A DNA stretch of 64,000 bases from Chitinophaga agrisoli (GTDB lineage Bacteria; Bacteroidota; Bacteroidia; Chitinophagales; Chitinophagaceae), in assembly GCF_008386695.1 (NCBI RefSeq), contig NZ_VUOC01000004.1, positions 3,138,576 to 3,202,575 of the forward strand, written 5' to 3'. Made by a program: the position numbers and the translations under genes. How positions within the stretch are numbered: position 1 is the first letter of the stretch; each line of letters begins with the position of its first letter. The notes below the pieces were generated by a model. The model was given only the letters and a program-made list of their open reading frames with translations. It did not search any database and was not told the origin of the DNA. Below, one piece after another: positions 17,681-28,600 of the stretch.

Positions 17681-20600
17681 CTATCGCTGTAAAGTGACTG
17701 CCATCAACCCAATTACCACGTCATTGGTGATTGTTTTTAGCGTAAGATCCTGCAAAGTTTTAGTGGCATCCAGTGGCAGATCCAGCACTGTGGCGGCGCC
17801 TCCGGGAATCTTCTTACCGTTGAAATCCGCTTCTGAGCTTTCGCCAGTTACGATATTTCCTGTCTTTACATGTACCCGGATAGGCCGGGGCGTCTTTAAA
17901 GCAAAGGCAAAACCATCGGTGTAGTAGTCCTGGTCGATGGGCCACCATGTTTCCGGATTGCGTAATACGAGCGTATCCGCTGTTCCATCTGTATAACGGA
18001 CGATGACCTCGCCGTTCGTGAGCTGGCTTTGCATAGGATTGGTGGAGCCGGCCATCAGGAACCAGGCATGGGCCGCTTTGCCTGATAGCGGGATGGTCGC
18101 CTCATGCGGATAGTTGTCCCATTGGGAGGTGAATAGGATATTTTTCGCGGATGCGTTGCCGGGTGTACGGAAACGAATGCCCTGGGTGAGTATGATCCCG
18201 TTCTTTTCTCCGGCGGTCTTGCGGAGACCGCTGTCGTCTACATCGAAGGTCTCTAAGGGTTTGGGCCAGTCCCCGATGCCCTGCCAGGGCAATTGCAATG
18301 TGGTAGCCTGGGGGCGTGGCGAGAGATATTTGTTTTTAAAGATCTGCGTTAGCTGATCGTTGAAATAATTTGACAGATCTATTGTCTCTACTTGTGGTTG
18401 TTTATGACCATTCCAATCGATGAGCTGCGTGGAGATTGTTTTTCCGTTGCCATAAGTGATGTTTACCTTGTTGGTTCCGGGAAGCAGGTCTGATTCCGGT
18501 ATCGTGATGTTAGCCCCGGTTTGGGCGGATATCCTGAAATCATTTACCTGGATGGTTGCGGAGCTATTTTGCTGCGTATTGTTCTGCAGGTAAAATATGT
18601 TGCTGTTTTCTTCAGGATCTTTCCAGGATATTAATTCAATAGCCGGCGCTACTTTGAAACAGATGGGCATCCACCAGGACAGGCCGCCTTGCCGAAGTTG
18701 GACAAATACCGTATGATCGCCTTCAGAGGCGTGGATTGCTGCTGAAAAGCCTGTTGTGGAGGTTTTGATACCCTGCAATACATTTTGGGGGTCAAATACT
18801 TTCAGGACGCTGGCGCCTGGAAAGCTTTTCGTAAGCGTTGTCGCATCGGTATAAGTGCTTTCTTTTGATGGCAGCAGCGGTTTAGCGCCTGTCCAGACGA
18901 TCTTTATGTTATAGCTGGCGGCTGACGGGGCGTTGATCTCTATTAATGGTTTGCCTACGGCATCTGTAACATTTTTCCAGGCAATGGATTTGCCATTTAA
19001 TGATATGTTTTGTACCTGTCCCTGTGCGATAACCCGGAGTTTGAGAGAAAGGGCCAGGGGGAGTTTTGGCACAATTGTGTAGGCATCGGTCTTTCCTGTT
19101 CTTTTGAAATCAAATGAGATATCGGGCGTGGCAAAGGATGCGTAATTCCATGCGGAGGGCAGTCCCGGGCGGATGGTCAGTACTTTATCCAGGGCATTGG
19201 GGACAATGCCAAAAAGCCCTTCTACCAGCGCCCGCGAAAACATACCAATGGGGTCTGCAAAATCACGATAGGACTCCCCACGGATGGCGTCAAAATAGGA
19301 GATCTGCACGATATTGCCCGGGCTTCCGCCTAAATACATTGACTGCAGCACTTCACTTTTAAACAGTTTGAAGGCTTCGTCTATGCGGCCGCCTTCCCAA
19401 TTTGCCAGCGCCAGGTGCATGGATTCCGCCAATGCCACATTATTCAGGGACCACTGGTAGGGCATCCAATTGGTGGTTGAGACGGTGTAATAGCCGCTAT
19501 CGGCTAATCCTTTTGCCCTGATGGGGATATGGGGGATCCCGTTATCAATATACCGTAAACTCTGAAACGCCTGGAATGGGTCCGGTACTTCTGAATCAAT
19601 GCTGTGATAGATGCTCCACAGGGCGGCGGCAGGATGCAGCAGCTTATTACCCATTGCATCCTTAAATTCCGCGTAAGTTCCTTTTCCAGGCATCCATAAA
19701 GTTTGGTTCATAGCCTGGAGCGTTTTGCTGGCCTGCCGCAGGTATGGACCCGGGTCCTGCCCTATTATGGCGGCTATTTGCGCCGCCTTTTTAAAATGAA
19801 AATAGTTGTAAGCGGAGGTGTGGGTCACATCTCCCCCGCTGTATTGCAAAGCATCGCTGGCCCATATGGCAGCGTAGGCGTCGAACAGGCCATTGCCGTC
19901 TGCATCGAAGTTCCTGATCTCCCAATCGAGGTGTCTTTTGAGCACCGGCCATGTTTTCTTTATAAATGCGGTATCGCCGGTCCATAGATAGTGGCGTAAC
20001 AATGCATCGATGTATACCAGGTTCATGTCGTAATGATGCGGCCTTAGCCGGACGTCATCAGGATCGCGGCTGATATAACCGCTGGAGAACATGCCGATAC
20101 CCGATTTTTCGGTACTGCGGGCCAGGTGCATGGCGGTGTCAGGGACAACCGGCCCTATAGCCGGGCTGGTAAACTGGGAGGCGGCATAGGCACTGAGATG
20201 GATTGCTGCGCGGTCGTGCCAGCCTAATACATCTGCTGTATATGGTCCACGCCAGCCGTTCAAACGCATGCGCCAGCCAATAGCGCCGTGCATGTAGCTG
20301 GGGTATTCCCAGATAGCATCTGATGCCATGCTTACAGCGCCACCAATGGTATTGATAAAGGGATCCGGAGTGGTGACGAGTATACGGTTCGCCAATTGCT
20401 CCCTTGCGGTGGCGGCTTGCTGAAAAACAGCAGGCAGGCCGCTGTAGGGAATGGCTGCTTTTGTGGCGGGATTGTGAATGGCGAAATAGTTCTCCTGGTT
20501 GTTTTGCGCCGTTAATTTTCCAGTAATAACGGGCGCTTTTTCTGCTGTGGATCGATATAATTCATCAGGCGAATTGAGATGACCGGCGTCCGCAATTTTG

Positions 20601-21286
20601 AGATCGGCGTTTGGCGCGAATGTACCTGTTAGTTCGCGTTCACCGGCGCCATATTGCAGGTTAAATCTGCCTTTATCGTAAATAGTGTATTTGTTGTCTT
20701 TGCAGTTGCCGGGTTGTAAATAGAATACGGATTCAGGATCGGGTCCCATATCGCCATCCCGGGAAAACTTTTTGCCGGTAGCGCCGCCGAATGTCCAATA
20801 TAAATTGACCGGTTTAGTTATGTTCTCAAAGCTTGTTTTGATGATACAGCCTTCGGCATCGGCCATCGCTAATATTTCAATGTGTAATGTGCCGCTGCCT
20901 AATAAAGGATCTTTGATGGTGTACAGCCTGCTTCCGGGGCGATAGCGGGCCGTGATCTTATCTGCCTGTGTAAGCCATTTAGTTTGGCCATTAACACCAA
21001 TGCCGAATTTGAGCGTGCCACCCATCCCCGGCATATAGAAAGCAAATTCCGGCCGGTCGCCGGTCTCCACACGAAAGGCGGTATTTGTACCGTAGAGCGC
21101 TCTTGTAAAAAGGCGGGTTCCATTGGTAATGACAAAGTCTCTGCCTTCCGGTTTGTAGCGTAGTTCTAATTTCTTGTTGTGCCAATATTTATCTGAAAGC
21201 TTTAGCGGGTATAATTCCTGTGCATGGCTAACGGATGTAATAATAAACAGGCTGACAAATAAAAGCAGTCTCAGTGTGTTCTTCAT
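17681..21286 (-). CDS. Large secreted DUF4450-like protein, probable glycan-active
   Basis: The start at 21286 (MKNTLRLLLFVSLFIITSVSH) gives 1201 residues with a proper signal peptide; the longer frame from 21331 is rejected because it buries the signal. The N-terminal region (LYPLKLSDKYWHNKKLELRY, FRVETGDRPEFAFY) resembles the DUF4450 family. The middle part, roughly residues 330-750, has the repeated Trp/Tyr-rich helices of an (alpha/alpha)6 toroid, as in many glycosidases. The C-terminal 400 residues are beta-rich modules. The family often occurs in polysaccharide loci, but its reaction is not assigned here. It sits between the decayed fragments and the GH43 gene. Confidence 0.7.
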   Translation of the reverse strand: MKNTLRLLLFVSLFIITSVSHAQELYPLKLSDKYWHNKKLELRYKPEGRDFVITNGTRLFTRALYGTNTAFRVETGDRPEFAFYMPGMGGTLKFGIGVNGQTKWLTQADKITARYRPGSRLYTIKDPLLGSGTLHIEILAMADAEGCIIKTSFENITKPVNLYWTFGGATGKKFSRDGDMGPDPESVFYLQPGNCKDNKYTIYDKGRFNLQYGAGERELTGTFAPNADLKIADAGHLNSPDELYRSTAEKAPVITGKLTAQNNQENYFAIHNPATKAAIPYSGLPAVFQQAATAREQLANRILVTTPDPFINTIGGAVSMASDAIWEYPSYMHGAIGWRMRLNGWRGPYTADVLGWHDRAAIHLSAYAASQFTSPAIGPVVPDTAMHLARSTEKSGIGMFSSGYISRDPDDVRLRPHHYDMNLVYIDALLRHYLWTGDTAFIKKTWPVLKRHLDWEIRNFDADGNGLFDAYAAIWASDALQYSGGDVTHTSAYNYFHFKKAAQIAAIIGQDPGPYLRQASKTLQAMNQTLWMPGKGTYAEFKDAMGNKLLHPAAALWSIYHSIDSEVPDPFQAFQSLRYIDNGIPHIPIRAKGLADSGYYTVSTTNWMPYQWSLNNVALAESMHLALANWEGGRIDEAFKLFKSEVLQSMYLGGSPGNIVQISYFDAIRGESYRDFADPIGMFSRALVEGLFGIVPNALDKVLTIRPGLPSAWNYASFATPDISFDFKRTGKTDAYTIVPKLPLALSLKLRVIAQGQVQNISLNGKSIAWKNVTDAVGKPLIEINAPSAASYNIKIVWTGAKPLLPSKESTYTDATTLTKSFPGASVLKVFDPQNVLQGIKTSTTGFSAAIHASEGDHTVFVQLRQGGLSWWMPICFKVAPAIELISWKDPEENSNIFYLQNNTQQNSSATIQVNDFRISAQTGANITIPESDLLPGTNKVNITYGNGKTISTQLIDWNGHKQPQVETIDLSNYFNDQLTQIFKNKYLSPRPQATTLQLPWQGIGDWPKPLETFDVDDSGLRKTAGEKNGIILTQGIRFRTPGNASAKNILFTSQWDNYPHEATIPLSGKAAHAWFLMAGSTNPMQSQLTNGEVIVRYTDGTADTLVLRNPETWWPIDQDYYTDGFAFALKTPRPIRVHVKTGNIVTGESSEADFNGKKIPGGAATVLDLPLDATKTLQDLTLKTITNDVVIGLMAVTLQR

Positions 21287-21347
21287 CGTGGTCTCAATTT
21301 GGATAGCTATTCCAAATGATAAGATACTCAATTAACTGGACTAGTGC

Positions 21348-21483
21348 TTATTTCGTTTGGTTTTGCAATGCGGTAAGGTTAACCGTTTCATACGGATTTT
21401 CTGATAATCCAATACCCAGGGGACAGTCAGGTGGGCGGAATCCAGGAAACGAACCAGTCCCCGGCTCATTTGGCGTGCCAGGT
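21348..21483 (-). pseudogene. Unassigned coding remnant
   Basis: On the minus strand an open frame reads FPVSEPGTPNEPG and ends LGIGLSENPYETVNLTALQNQ before a stop at 21348. The end resembles sulfatase C-termini of the form LxxDPxETxNLA, but the match is short. There is no start codon. It lies directly downstream of the phosphoesterase remnant and is read as debris of a second lost gene. Confidence 0.3.
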
Positions 21484-21765
21484 TCAGATACCGGAAACAC
21501 CTTCTACCAATCCCCCCAACTGCACTACTGCTTTGGAGGCCGGTTTGAGGTTTACCGCCTGTTCCTTTATCAATTGAAGAAATGCGGGTAAAACGGTGGC
21601 TGTATATTTCGGATATTCTTTTATGATCTGCTCATAATCCTGCGGCCTTGTCTTCCCATAGTCCATATCATGATACTCCATCCTGGAAGTGCATATCACC
21701 CAGTACGATAAAACTCACATCCTGCGCTTTCAGGATGGCCGGCGATAACAGAAAAAAAAAGCGAT
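21484..21765 (-). pseudogene. Decayed metallophosphoesterase fragment
   Basis: Two minus-strand frames continue each other and match the N-terminal half of the intact phosphoesterase just upstream. The first reads VSFIVLGDMHFQDG and the second YHDMDYG followed by VQLGGLVEG and a stop. In the intact gene these parts are FSFMLLGDIHF and LQLGDFVEG. A frameshift lies after the HFQDG segment. The metal-binding Asp of the second motif is replaced by Gly, and the C-terminal two-thirds of the family domain is missing. A run of nine A residues near 21753 may mark an earlier indel. It is a truncated paralogue, not a functional gene. Confidence 0.75.
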
Positions 21766-21780
21766 ACAAAAATCTTAGAC

Positions 21781-22932
21781 CTACGCATTTAGTAATTTAT
21801 CTACGTCAATGATCTTCCAGGGATCGTTATCCATATTGCGGTAAATGGAAATTTGAACAGTTTTTACCGGCGACACAGTTACCGTGGAATACCCCATAAA
21901 ATCCGCATATTCAAAATACCTGATGAATGGCTTTTCATTTTCCAGGTTTGTTCTTCGTTCTTCCAGCGAAGCAGGCGCAAACTTAGGCTCGAGATCCAGC
22001 AGGCTGGGGCCATAGGCACTGAGGCCTTCCAGGTGGTCTTTTACCGGTGCATCCGGATGTTCAATTACACTGCCGGTGCAGATCTGTACAAACTTACCGG
22101 TCTTTGTTGTCCGTGTAAGTATACTGGTTTTATGCAAGTGGCCGCATAGGACAATGGCGTTGTATTGTCCTAGTAAATTCAGGAGCTCTTCCCGCTGCTG
22201 TTGCTGTGAGGGTTTAGCGAAGATATGCCAGTTGGAGCGGGCCGTGAAAGGTACAACGGGTTGGTGTACGCAGAAGAAGATCGTTTTCTCCTTTGCAGTT
22301 GCCAGCATGCCTTTTAGCCAGGAAAGACTTTCATCTGGCGTATAACCATCGAACAGGATAAACCGGACGTCTTTATGAACAAATGTTGAATTGGCGGTGC
22401 TTAAGGATTGATCCTGCTGGGCAGTTTGCCAGGGCAATACCACCTCCTTAAACGTTTCCTGCGCGCCAATGCCAGTAATATCGTGATTGCCTTTTATTAC
22501 AAAGAATGGGCGCTGGAGCTCCTGTTGTTTTACCAATTCAATAAATCCGTTAGTCTGTTTTCTGGCTAATTCTTCCGCACCACAAAGCCCTTCTACAAAA
22601 TCTCCCAATTGCAGGTAAAAATCTGCATTGAGCTTTTTACCTGCTTCTTTTGTTCTGGTCAATAAGGGCTGCAGGTTTTCCCGGCTAATGCGGGAATAGT
22701 TATGCACCTGTGTCACATCACCGGGTGAGAATTTTGTTCTCACATATTCCAGGTCATGAAAATCCTCTTTTGTAAAGTGAATATCACCCAGCAGCATAAA
22801 GCTGAACCCTTTACCGGCACTGGGAATGAAATTAAATGCCGATGCGCCTAATGGCAGGGAAGCTGTGAGCATACCCATGGAAGCTACAAACCTGCGCCGG
22901 CTGATGGTATTTTTATTATCAGTCATTGTCAT
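21781..22932 (-). CDS. Calcineurin-like metallophosphoesterase, exported
   Basis: This 383-residue protein has a twin-arginine-type signal (SRRRFVASMG followed by a hydrophobic segment). The five metallophosphoesterase motifs are present: LLGDIHF (Asp50, His52), LQLGDFVEG, VIKGNHDITG, CVHQPVV and LCGHLHK. It should hold a dinuclear metal centre and hydrolyse a phosphate ester outside the cytoplasm; the substrate is unknown. The start codon follows the stop codon of the lipoprotein gene directly, with no intervening base, so translation is coupled. An alternative ATG lies six bases further in. A truncated copy of the same gene lies downstream. Confidence 0.87.
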   Translation of the reverse strand: MTMTDNKNTISRRRFVASMGMLTASLPLGASAFNFIPSAGKGFSFMLLGDIHFTKEDFHDLEYVRTKFSPGDVTQVHNYSRISRENLQPLLTRTKEAGKKLNADFYLQLGDFVEGLCGAEELARKQTNGFIELVKQQELQRPFFVIKGNHDITGIGAQETFKEVVLPWQTAQQDQSLSTANSTFVHKDVRFILFDGYTPDESLSWLKGMLATAKEKTIFFCVHQPVVPFTARSNWHIFAKPSQQQQREELLNLLGQYNAIVLCGHLHKTSILTRTTKTGKFVQICTGSVIEHPDAPVKDHLEGLSAYGPSLLDLEPKFAPASLEERRTNLENEKPFIRYFEYADFMGYSTVTVSPVKTVQISIYRNMDNDPWKIIDVDKLLNA

Positions 22933-23982
22933 TTATTTCATTTTAAATTGATCCCTGGTGATATCCATGTAGGTATGGCCATAATTATCTGCCGGTTCTA
23001 ATCCGGTACCTTTCTGAAAATCATTCCAGGAATTAACCAGCACCAAACGTTTCTTGCCCATATTTCTTTTGGCCACGTTGGTCATGTCGGTATAGAACTG
23101 AACGCTTCTTTCCTGGTTAAATAATGTGCTGGTTGGCGTCAGGACCTTATCATTGAAGCCGGGAATGATGCAGGGCACAAAATCCTTGCCCCAAACGGTG
23201 GTGGAGTCTGTCCAGTTTTTCCAGTTCTGGTCAGTAAATGCCGGCATAAATACGGAACGGTCATATACACTGGTGGACCAATCCGTAAGCACTACGCCGT
23301 CCATTGCCTGACTGGCGGCGCTGTAACGTACAGGCGGCAACCACCCGGTTGTGATCTCTCCAACGAAATAGGGGTGAACGCCGATCGAGTCCAGCGATGT
23401 GCGCAACGCAGGGATCACTTTTGTATAGTCAATGCTGGCAGCTTTGCTGGAAGAGAGGTTAATAGGCGTGATCAATACTACCGGCTGCCCATCGATCTTG
23501 TAATAATAATCGTTGGCGAAACGGTCGGTGGCCAGTGCTTTGAATTCGTTGATCAATGTATTCAGCTTTTCGCCCGTAAGCGGAGAGGCATTGGAAGCAT
23601 TAATATGCGCGGTATTGAAATTGATCACCATTTTCACACTGCTCTTTCTTCCGGTAACGAAGCTATTTAAAAGCTTATCGCCACTTGATGCACCGTTCCA
23701 GTTAAAGATAAAGAAGTCCACGCCGGCAGAATCTGCCCAAATGCGTTCCTGGTCCATGATGGATGCCGTAAGGGCGCTGTAGTTACCTAATACAGGCGTA
23801 TCGCTTATGCCTTTGGCCCAATCTGCGGCAGCGTAATTATAGAAATAAGCGCCTACGTTCACATTCTCTGTGATGTCCGTTTGTGGAATAGGGTAATTGA
23901 AATCAGGCGGAAGGTATTCATTCTCTTTTTTACAACTTGCCAAAATAAACAGGCAACATACGATATATATAGTCGTTCTCAT
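22933..23982 (-). CDS. GH99/GH71-like lipoprotein of the polysaccharide locus
   Basis: Starting at 23982 (MRTTIYIVCCLFILASC), the product is a 349-residue lipoprotein with lipidated Cys17. The longer frame from 24186 overlaps the SusD gene and carries 68 residues unlike a signal peptide, so it is rejected. The sequence VNVGAYFYNYAAADW near the start and VLVNSWNDFQKGTGLEP near the end are the usual landmarks of the GH99-like (WbsX-type) TIM-barrel group, which includes endo-acting enzymes on mannose-containing glycans. Whether it is active and on what glycan is uncertain. It lies 10 bases after the SusD gene, as expected for the surface enzyme or binding protein of a SusCD locus. Confidence 0.65.
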   Translation of the reverse strand: MRTTIYIVCCLFILASCKKENEYLPPDFNYPIPQTDITENVNVGAYFYNYAAADWAKGISDTPVLGNYSALTASIMDQERIWADSAGVDFFIFNWNGASSGDKLLNSFVTGRKSSVKMVINFNTAHINASNASPLTGEKLNTLINEFKALATDRFANDYYYKIDGQPVVLITPINLSSSKAASIDYTKVIPALRTSLDSIGVHPYFVGEITTGWLPPVRYSAASQAMDGVVLTDWSTSVYDRSVFMPAFTDQNWKNWTDSTTVWGKDFVPCIIPGFNDKVLTPTSTLFNQERSVQFYTDMTNVAKRNMGKKRLVLVNSWNDFQKGTGLEPADNYGHTYMDITRDQFKMK

Positions 23983-23992
23983 TGTTTTGGTT

Positions 23993-25597
23993 TTAATAAG
24001 GTAAATACGGGTTTTTCTTATTTGGCAATGCAAACCAGAGCTTCGTCCACAGATCATCCGCACCGCCCAGCCATTGTGCCGCTTTAGCCACCTCCTTACT
24101 GTTTGTGGCACGTTCGCTGCCCGGATAGGGAATCCGCTGCGGTACATAGGCATATTCGCCATCATAGGTGGCAAACTGCGGTTCAAAGTCCAGTGTGCGT
24201 GACCGGCGGATCAATGCCCAGGCGTCTACGCCTTGTCCGGGGATAGCCAACCAATGCTGCATGATGACCTGCCGGTAATAATCCCCTGCAGGCACATAGC
24301 TGGTGCAGATCTGTACCCAATCCATGAATTCTGTTGATCTTCCAACGGTATCGGAAGCTGTTCCCCATTTAATGCCAGGCGTATTTTCGTATGTGGCAGC
24401 CTGGTCTTGTGTTAAGCCATAGCGATCGAATGAGGCGCCGATCCCTTCGTAATAATATTGCGAGGCGGTACCTGCATCTCCCCACCATCCTTTTAAGGCG
24501 GCTTCTGCTTTTAACATCGCGGCCTCTGACCAGGAGAGGAAGACATACTCAGCATCGGGTTTCAAAAATCTTGCTCCGATATAGGAATAATCGTCCTGTT
24601 TTAAGCCGGTGTGCGGGCTGACAATATTGCCGGCATACTTACTACCACCACCGTAGGAGATATTCTGCCCGAAATACTTACCTATATTGGGGCCTTGTTT
24701 GGAAGGCTGGCCATAAACGGCTAACCGGGGATCGTTATAAGGCTGTGTATAATATACCAATGACTCACAGAGTACAGGGATAGTAGCTTTGTTGGCCGTG
24801 TAATTATAAATAACGTTGTTATACAGGTAACTCCATGTATCGCTGGTAGTTCCCCAGCTCATAGCGGCAGTTTCGTCCTGCGCGGTAATGGTATACTGAC
24901 TGCTGTTTTTATAGACGTCCTGTACCACCTGTTGCGCAAAGGCAGGATCGCCGTTGGGCGCATCGTTTGAGATACGCATGGCCAGCCGTAGCCGGAGGGT
25001 ATTGGCGAATTTCTTCCATTTCAGCAGATCACCACCGTAAATCTTATCTGCTGTGGCTGTATAGGCATCGCCTGACAAGTTGATGGAATCTGCAATATTC
25101 TTTAGATCCGTCAGCAGTTTATAATAAACGTCTTGCTCCTTGGTATAGGCGACGCTGGGGGTGCCCGCCAATGCCGCGTCCATTGGGATGCTTCCCCACA
25201 TGGAAACGGCGTTTGAAAAGATAAAATCTTTCCAGATGCGGGCGATGAGCACCCGGTTGGTATAGGCGGGATTATCCTTATAATTTACCTCGATCTGGAA
25301 TGCAGGTTGCAGGCAATTGATATAGGTGTTGGCCCAGTAGGTATTGTTTGAGTTGTCGTTATAGGTGTATCGCTCAAACTCGCCCTGGAAACCGGAGAAG
25401 TGTTGTGTATAATTGAAAAACACTACGCGGTTCATATCCCCACCGTACAGATTGAGCGTATTTAACTGAGAAGTGGTTAAAAGAAAATCAGGCTCTACCT
25501 TATTGGGATGGTTAGGATCTGTGTTGATCTTATCAAAATTCTTTGTGCAGGCAAACAAGCCAATAACACTTAACAGTATTAGATATTTCTTCTTCAT
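23993..25597 (-). CDS. SusD/RagB-family outer-membrane lipoprotein
   Basis: This 534-residue protein starts at 25597 (MKKKYLILLSVIGLFAC) with Cys17 as the lipid anchor. The sequence KINTDPNHPNKVEPDFLLTT just after the signal and the repeated TPR-like helices are characteristic of the SusD-like group with the PF12771-type N-terminus. It would form the lid over the SusC pore at the cell surface and bind the imported ligand. It is 11 bases downstream of the SusC gene. Ligand specificity cannot be read from sequence. Confidence 0.92.
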   Translation of the reverse strand: MKKKYLILLSVIGLFACTKNFDKINTDPNHPNKVEPDFLLTTSQLNTLNLYGGDMNRVVFFNYTQHFSGFQGEFERYTYNDNSNNTYWANTYINCLQPAFQIEVNYKDNPAYTNRVLIARIWKDFIFSNAVSMWGSIPMDAALAGTPSVAYTKEQDVYYKLLTDLKNIADSINLSGDAYTATADKIYGGDLLKWKKFANTLRLRLAMRISNDAPNGDPAFAQQVVQDVYKNSSQYTITAQDETAAMSWGTTSDTWSYLYNNVIYNYTANKATIPVLCESLVYYTQPYNDPRLAVYGQPSKQGPNIGKYFGQNISYGGGSKYAGNIVSPHTGLKQDDYSYIGARFLKPDAEYVFLSWSEAAMLKAEAALKGWWGDAGTASQYYYEGIGASFDRYGLTQDQAATYENTPGIKWGTASDTVGRSTEFMDWVQICTSYVPAGDYYRQVIMQHWLAIPGQGVDAWALIRRSRTLDFEPQFATYDGEYAYVPQRIPYPGSERATNSKEVAKAAQWLGGADDLWTKLWFALPNKKNPYLPY

Positions 25598-25608
25598 GTT
25601 TGATAGCA

Positions 25609-28600
25609 TTAGAAAGTAAGGTTGATATTGAATCCGTAGATAGCGTTGGGCGGCAAGGACCCTCTTTCAATGCCTTGTCCATTACCGGCAGAAGATGTAG
25701 CCTCCGGATCAATACCACGTGGCGTATTGCGATACAGTATGGCCAGATTACGGCCTACCAGGGAAAGCCTGGCCGTTTTAATAGGCGTTCTTCCTATCAG
25801 TTTTTCAGGAAAGCTATAGCCCAAAGCCAGTTCGCGCAGCTTTACAAATGAAGCGTCGAACATTACAAACTCGGCATAGTTAGGCCGTGCGTATTCGTAA
25901 TTCTGCGGCGTTACATATTTGGTATTTTTTGTACCGTCTGCATAATAGGCATCCCATTGAGCGCCGCCTGTTAGCTCACCGGCGCTTTCGCCAAAGATCA
26001 TGGAGTGTTTGTAGTAATCATCCCTTCCGTTCAGCGTTTCTGCCAGTACGCCATTTGTGAGCATCTGGGAGTAGCTGCCGGAGTATAATAAACCGCCGCT
26101 TCTTACATCCAGTAAGATGCTCAGTGAGAAATTACCGTAGTTGAAGGTGTTCCTTAAACTTCCCAGCCAGTCCGGGCTTGAGGAGCCGAAAGCCATATCG
26201 GGATTTTTTGTCAGCAGGCCGCCACCATCGTCCAATAACATATGTCCGGATGCATCACGCGCCACACCCAGGCCGCGCATGTAACCATAGGGTTTACCTA
26301 CTTCCGCGTACACATAGATATAGCTTGAGTTATTGTTCAATACAAAACGGTTCACGCTATCAATCAGGCTTACTACCAGCGAGTTGTTCTTTGAGAAATT
26401 GATCTGGGTTTCCCAATTGAATTTTTTACCGGTTAATATTTTTGCTGTCACCATCAGCTCGTTTCCCCAGTTCCTGATCTCGCCGGCATTGTAAATACGT
26501 TGCTTGTAGCCGCTGGAAGCCGGCACCTGGGCTGTAATGATCTGATCCGTTGTGGAAGCGCTGTAATGTGTTGCATCTATAAAAATGCGGTTATTGAACA
26601 GTCTCAGTTCTGCGCCGTATTCATATGACCTGGTTTTCTCCGGTTTCAGATCCGGGTTATTCATAGTAGTTGACAGGGAGGCAATAGGGGAACCGTTGAA
26701 TAAACCATTGAATGAATAGGCTTGGTCCAAACGGTATGGGTCCGTATCGTTACCCACTATCGCCATTGATGCACGCACTTTTGCATAGTTCAGTACATTG
26801 CTATTGATATGCAGCATGTCTGTTAAAATGAGGCTACCACCAATGGAAGGGTAAAAATAAGCGCGGTTCGCCGCAGGTAAAGTTGATGACCAGTCGTTAC
26901 GGCCTGTGAGATCAATAAAGGCAAAATCATTGTATCCCACAGAAACAGCGCCATATACCGAATTTGTCACTTTTTTCCTGGCCGTTTGTCCGTTGATGGG
27001 ATATTCCTTCGCATTGGAAACATTGATCAAACCAGGCTGCAGCAGGGAATTGATCCTGGTGTCCCTTGTTTCATAGTTAGATGTATACCTGGTGGCGCCT
27101 GCTACTGCACTTATAGAAAAGTTCCTCACCCGTTTGTTGAAAGAAAACAGGCCTTCCAGGTTAAAATTGGTTTGGTTGGTATTGAAGGTACGCAGAAACC
27201 CATCGGGGTTACTGGCTATCACTGAACCGATATCGTTGAATTCAGAACCACTCCACCAGATCATATCCGCACCCAGACGGCCGGTAAACTTTAACCAGGG
27301 CGTTAGATTGATCTGCGGGTTAAAAGATGCAATTACGCGATCCTTTGTATCCTGGTTGGGGTTTTTATTGACGATCCAATAGGGGTTGCTAAAGTTGCGG
27401 TGCGTGCCGATCTCATGCCCGGTAACCGGGTCTTCGTACGGGAGCAGTTCGTCCAGATCCGTACTGCGGGCCATATGTACATACTCGTATGTTGGATTGC
27501 GGCCATTGGAATTGGAATATTGCCGGTTGTGCACGATATCCCTGATAAAACTCACCTTAGAATCCATTGTGAACCATTTGGTAAACGTGTTGGTCATCCG
27601 TACATCAATGGAATGCTTATTGTCTTTATTAAAGCCATCCACGACGCTGGTACCGGTATAATTGGTGTAACCGATCCTGTAGGTGGTGTTGGTATTGCCG
27701 CCTTCAATAGCGATGGAGTTGGTAAAAAGATGCGCCGTGGAATAGAAATCCTTTACATTATCCGGCTGTGGCAGATAAGGTTTGATCTCCCCATTAATGG
27801 CAACATATGGCTGCCCCAGCATAGGCGAGCCCCAGCTACGGTAGTTTACATTACCCACCGGAATGCGATGGGTGTTATCAATATAGAATGATGTTCCCAC
27901 ACCGTAGGCATTCTGATATTCCGGGAACTCCGTTAATGTCTGGAAGGTTTCGTTTGAGTTAAGGGTAACCTTGAACTTACCGGAGCCTTTTTTGGTGGTA
28001 ATAAGGATCACCCCGTTCTGCCCGCGGGAACCATATAATGCAGCAGCATTAGGCCCTTTCAGTACTTCCATACTTTCGATATCTGCGGGGTTGATATCGG
28101 CTGCCCCGCTGCCATAATCTATACTACCGTCATCACCAGGGGTATTTTCGATGGGCATACCGTCCACCACGAAGAGCGGCTGGTTATTGCCGGTGAGTGA
28201 TTTATTTCCGCGGATCACGATCCTTCCCGATCCGGTATTGAATCCCGAAGGCACGATCTGTACGCCGGCCACTTTACCCGCCAGGGAGTTGATAAAATTG
28301 GGATCCTTTGTTTCGTTCAGGGAGTTTACATCCACACTTTGGTGGCTATAACTGAGCGCTTTGGCTTCCCTTTTTATGCCAAGCGCCGTTACCACTACCG
28401 GGTTTATGTCCTTTATCGCTGTGCTAAGCTGTACAGAAAGCGTGATCATCTCCCCTGCCTTGTAGGAATAACCTTCCAAGACCTTTTTAGCATAGCCTAA
28501 ATGGGTAAATGTAAAGGAATAGCTATCGCCAGATTCCAGGTTATTAAATGTAAAAACCCCGGCATCATCTGTAAAGGTATGGGCGGAAAAATCTCCTTTT

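Noticed and set aside
21316-21591. Plus-strand frame across the decayed fragments
   Set aside because: The minus-strand remnants explain the sequence better, and the frame has no recognisable similarity.
24183-24621. Open frames in other phases across the SusD gene
   Set aside because: They overlap a well-supported gene and follow its codon pattern in other phases.
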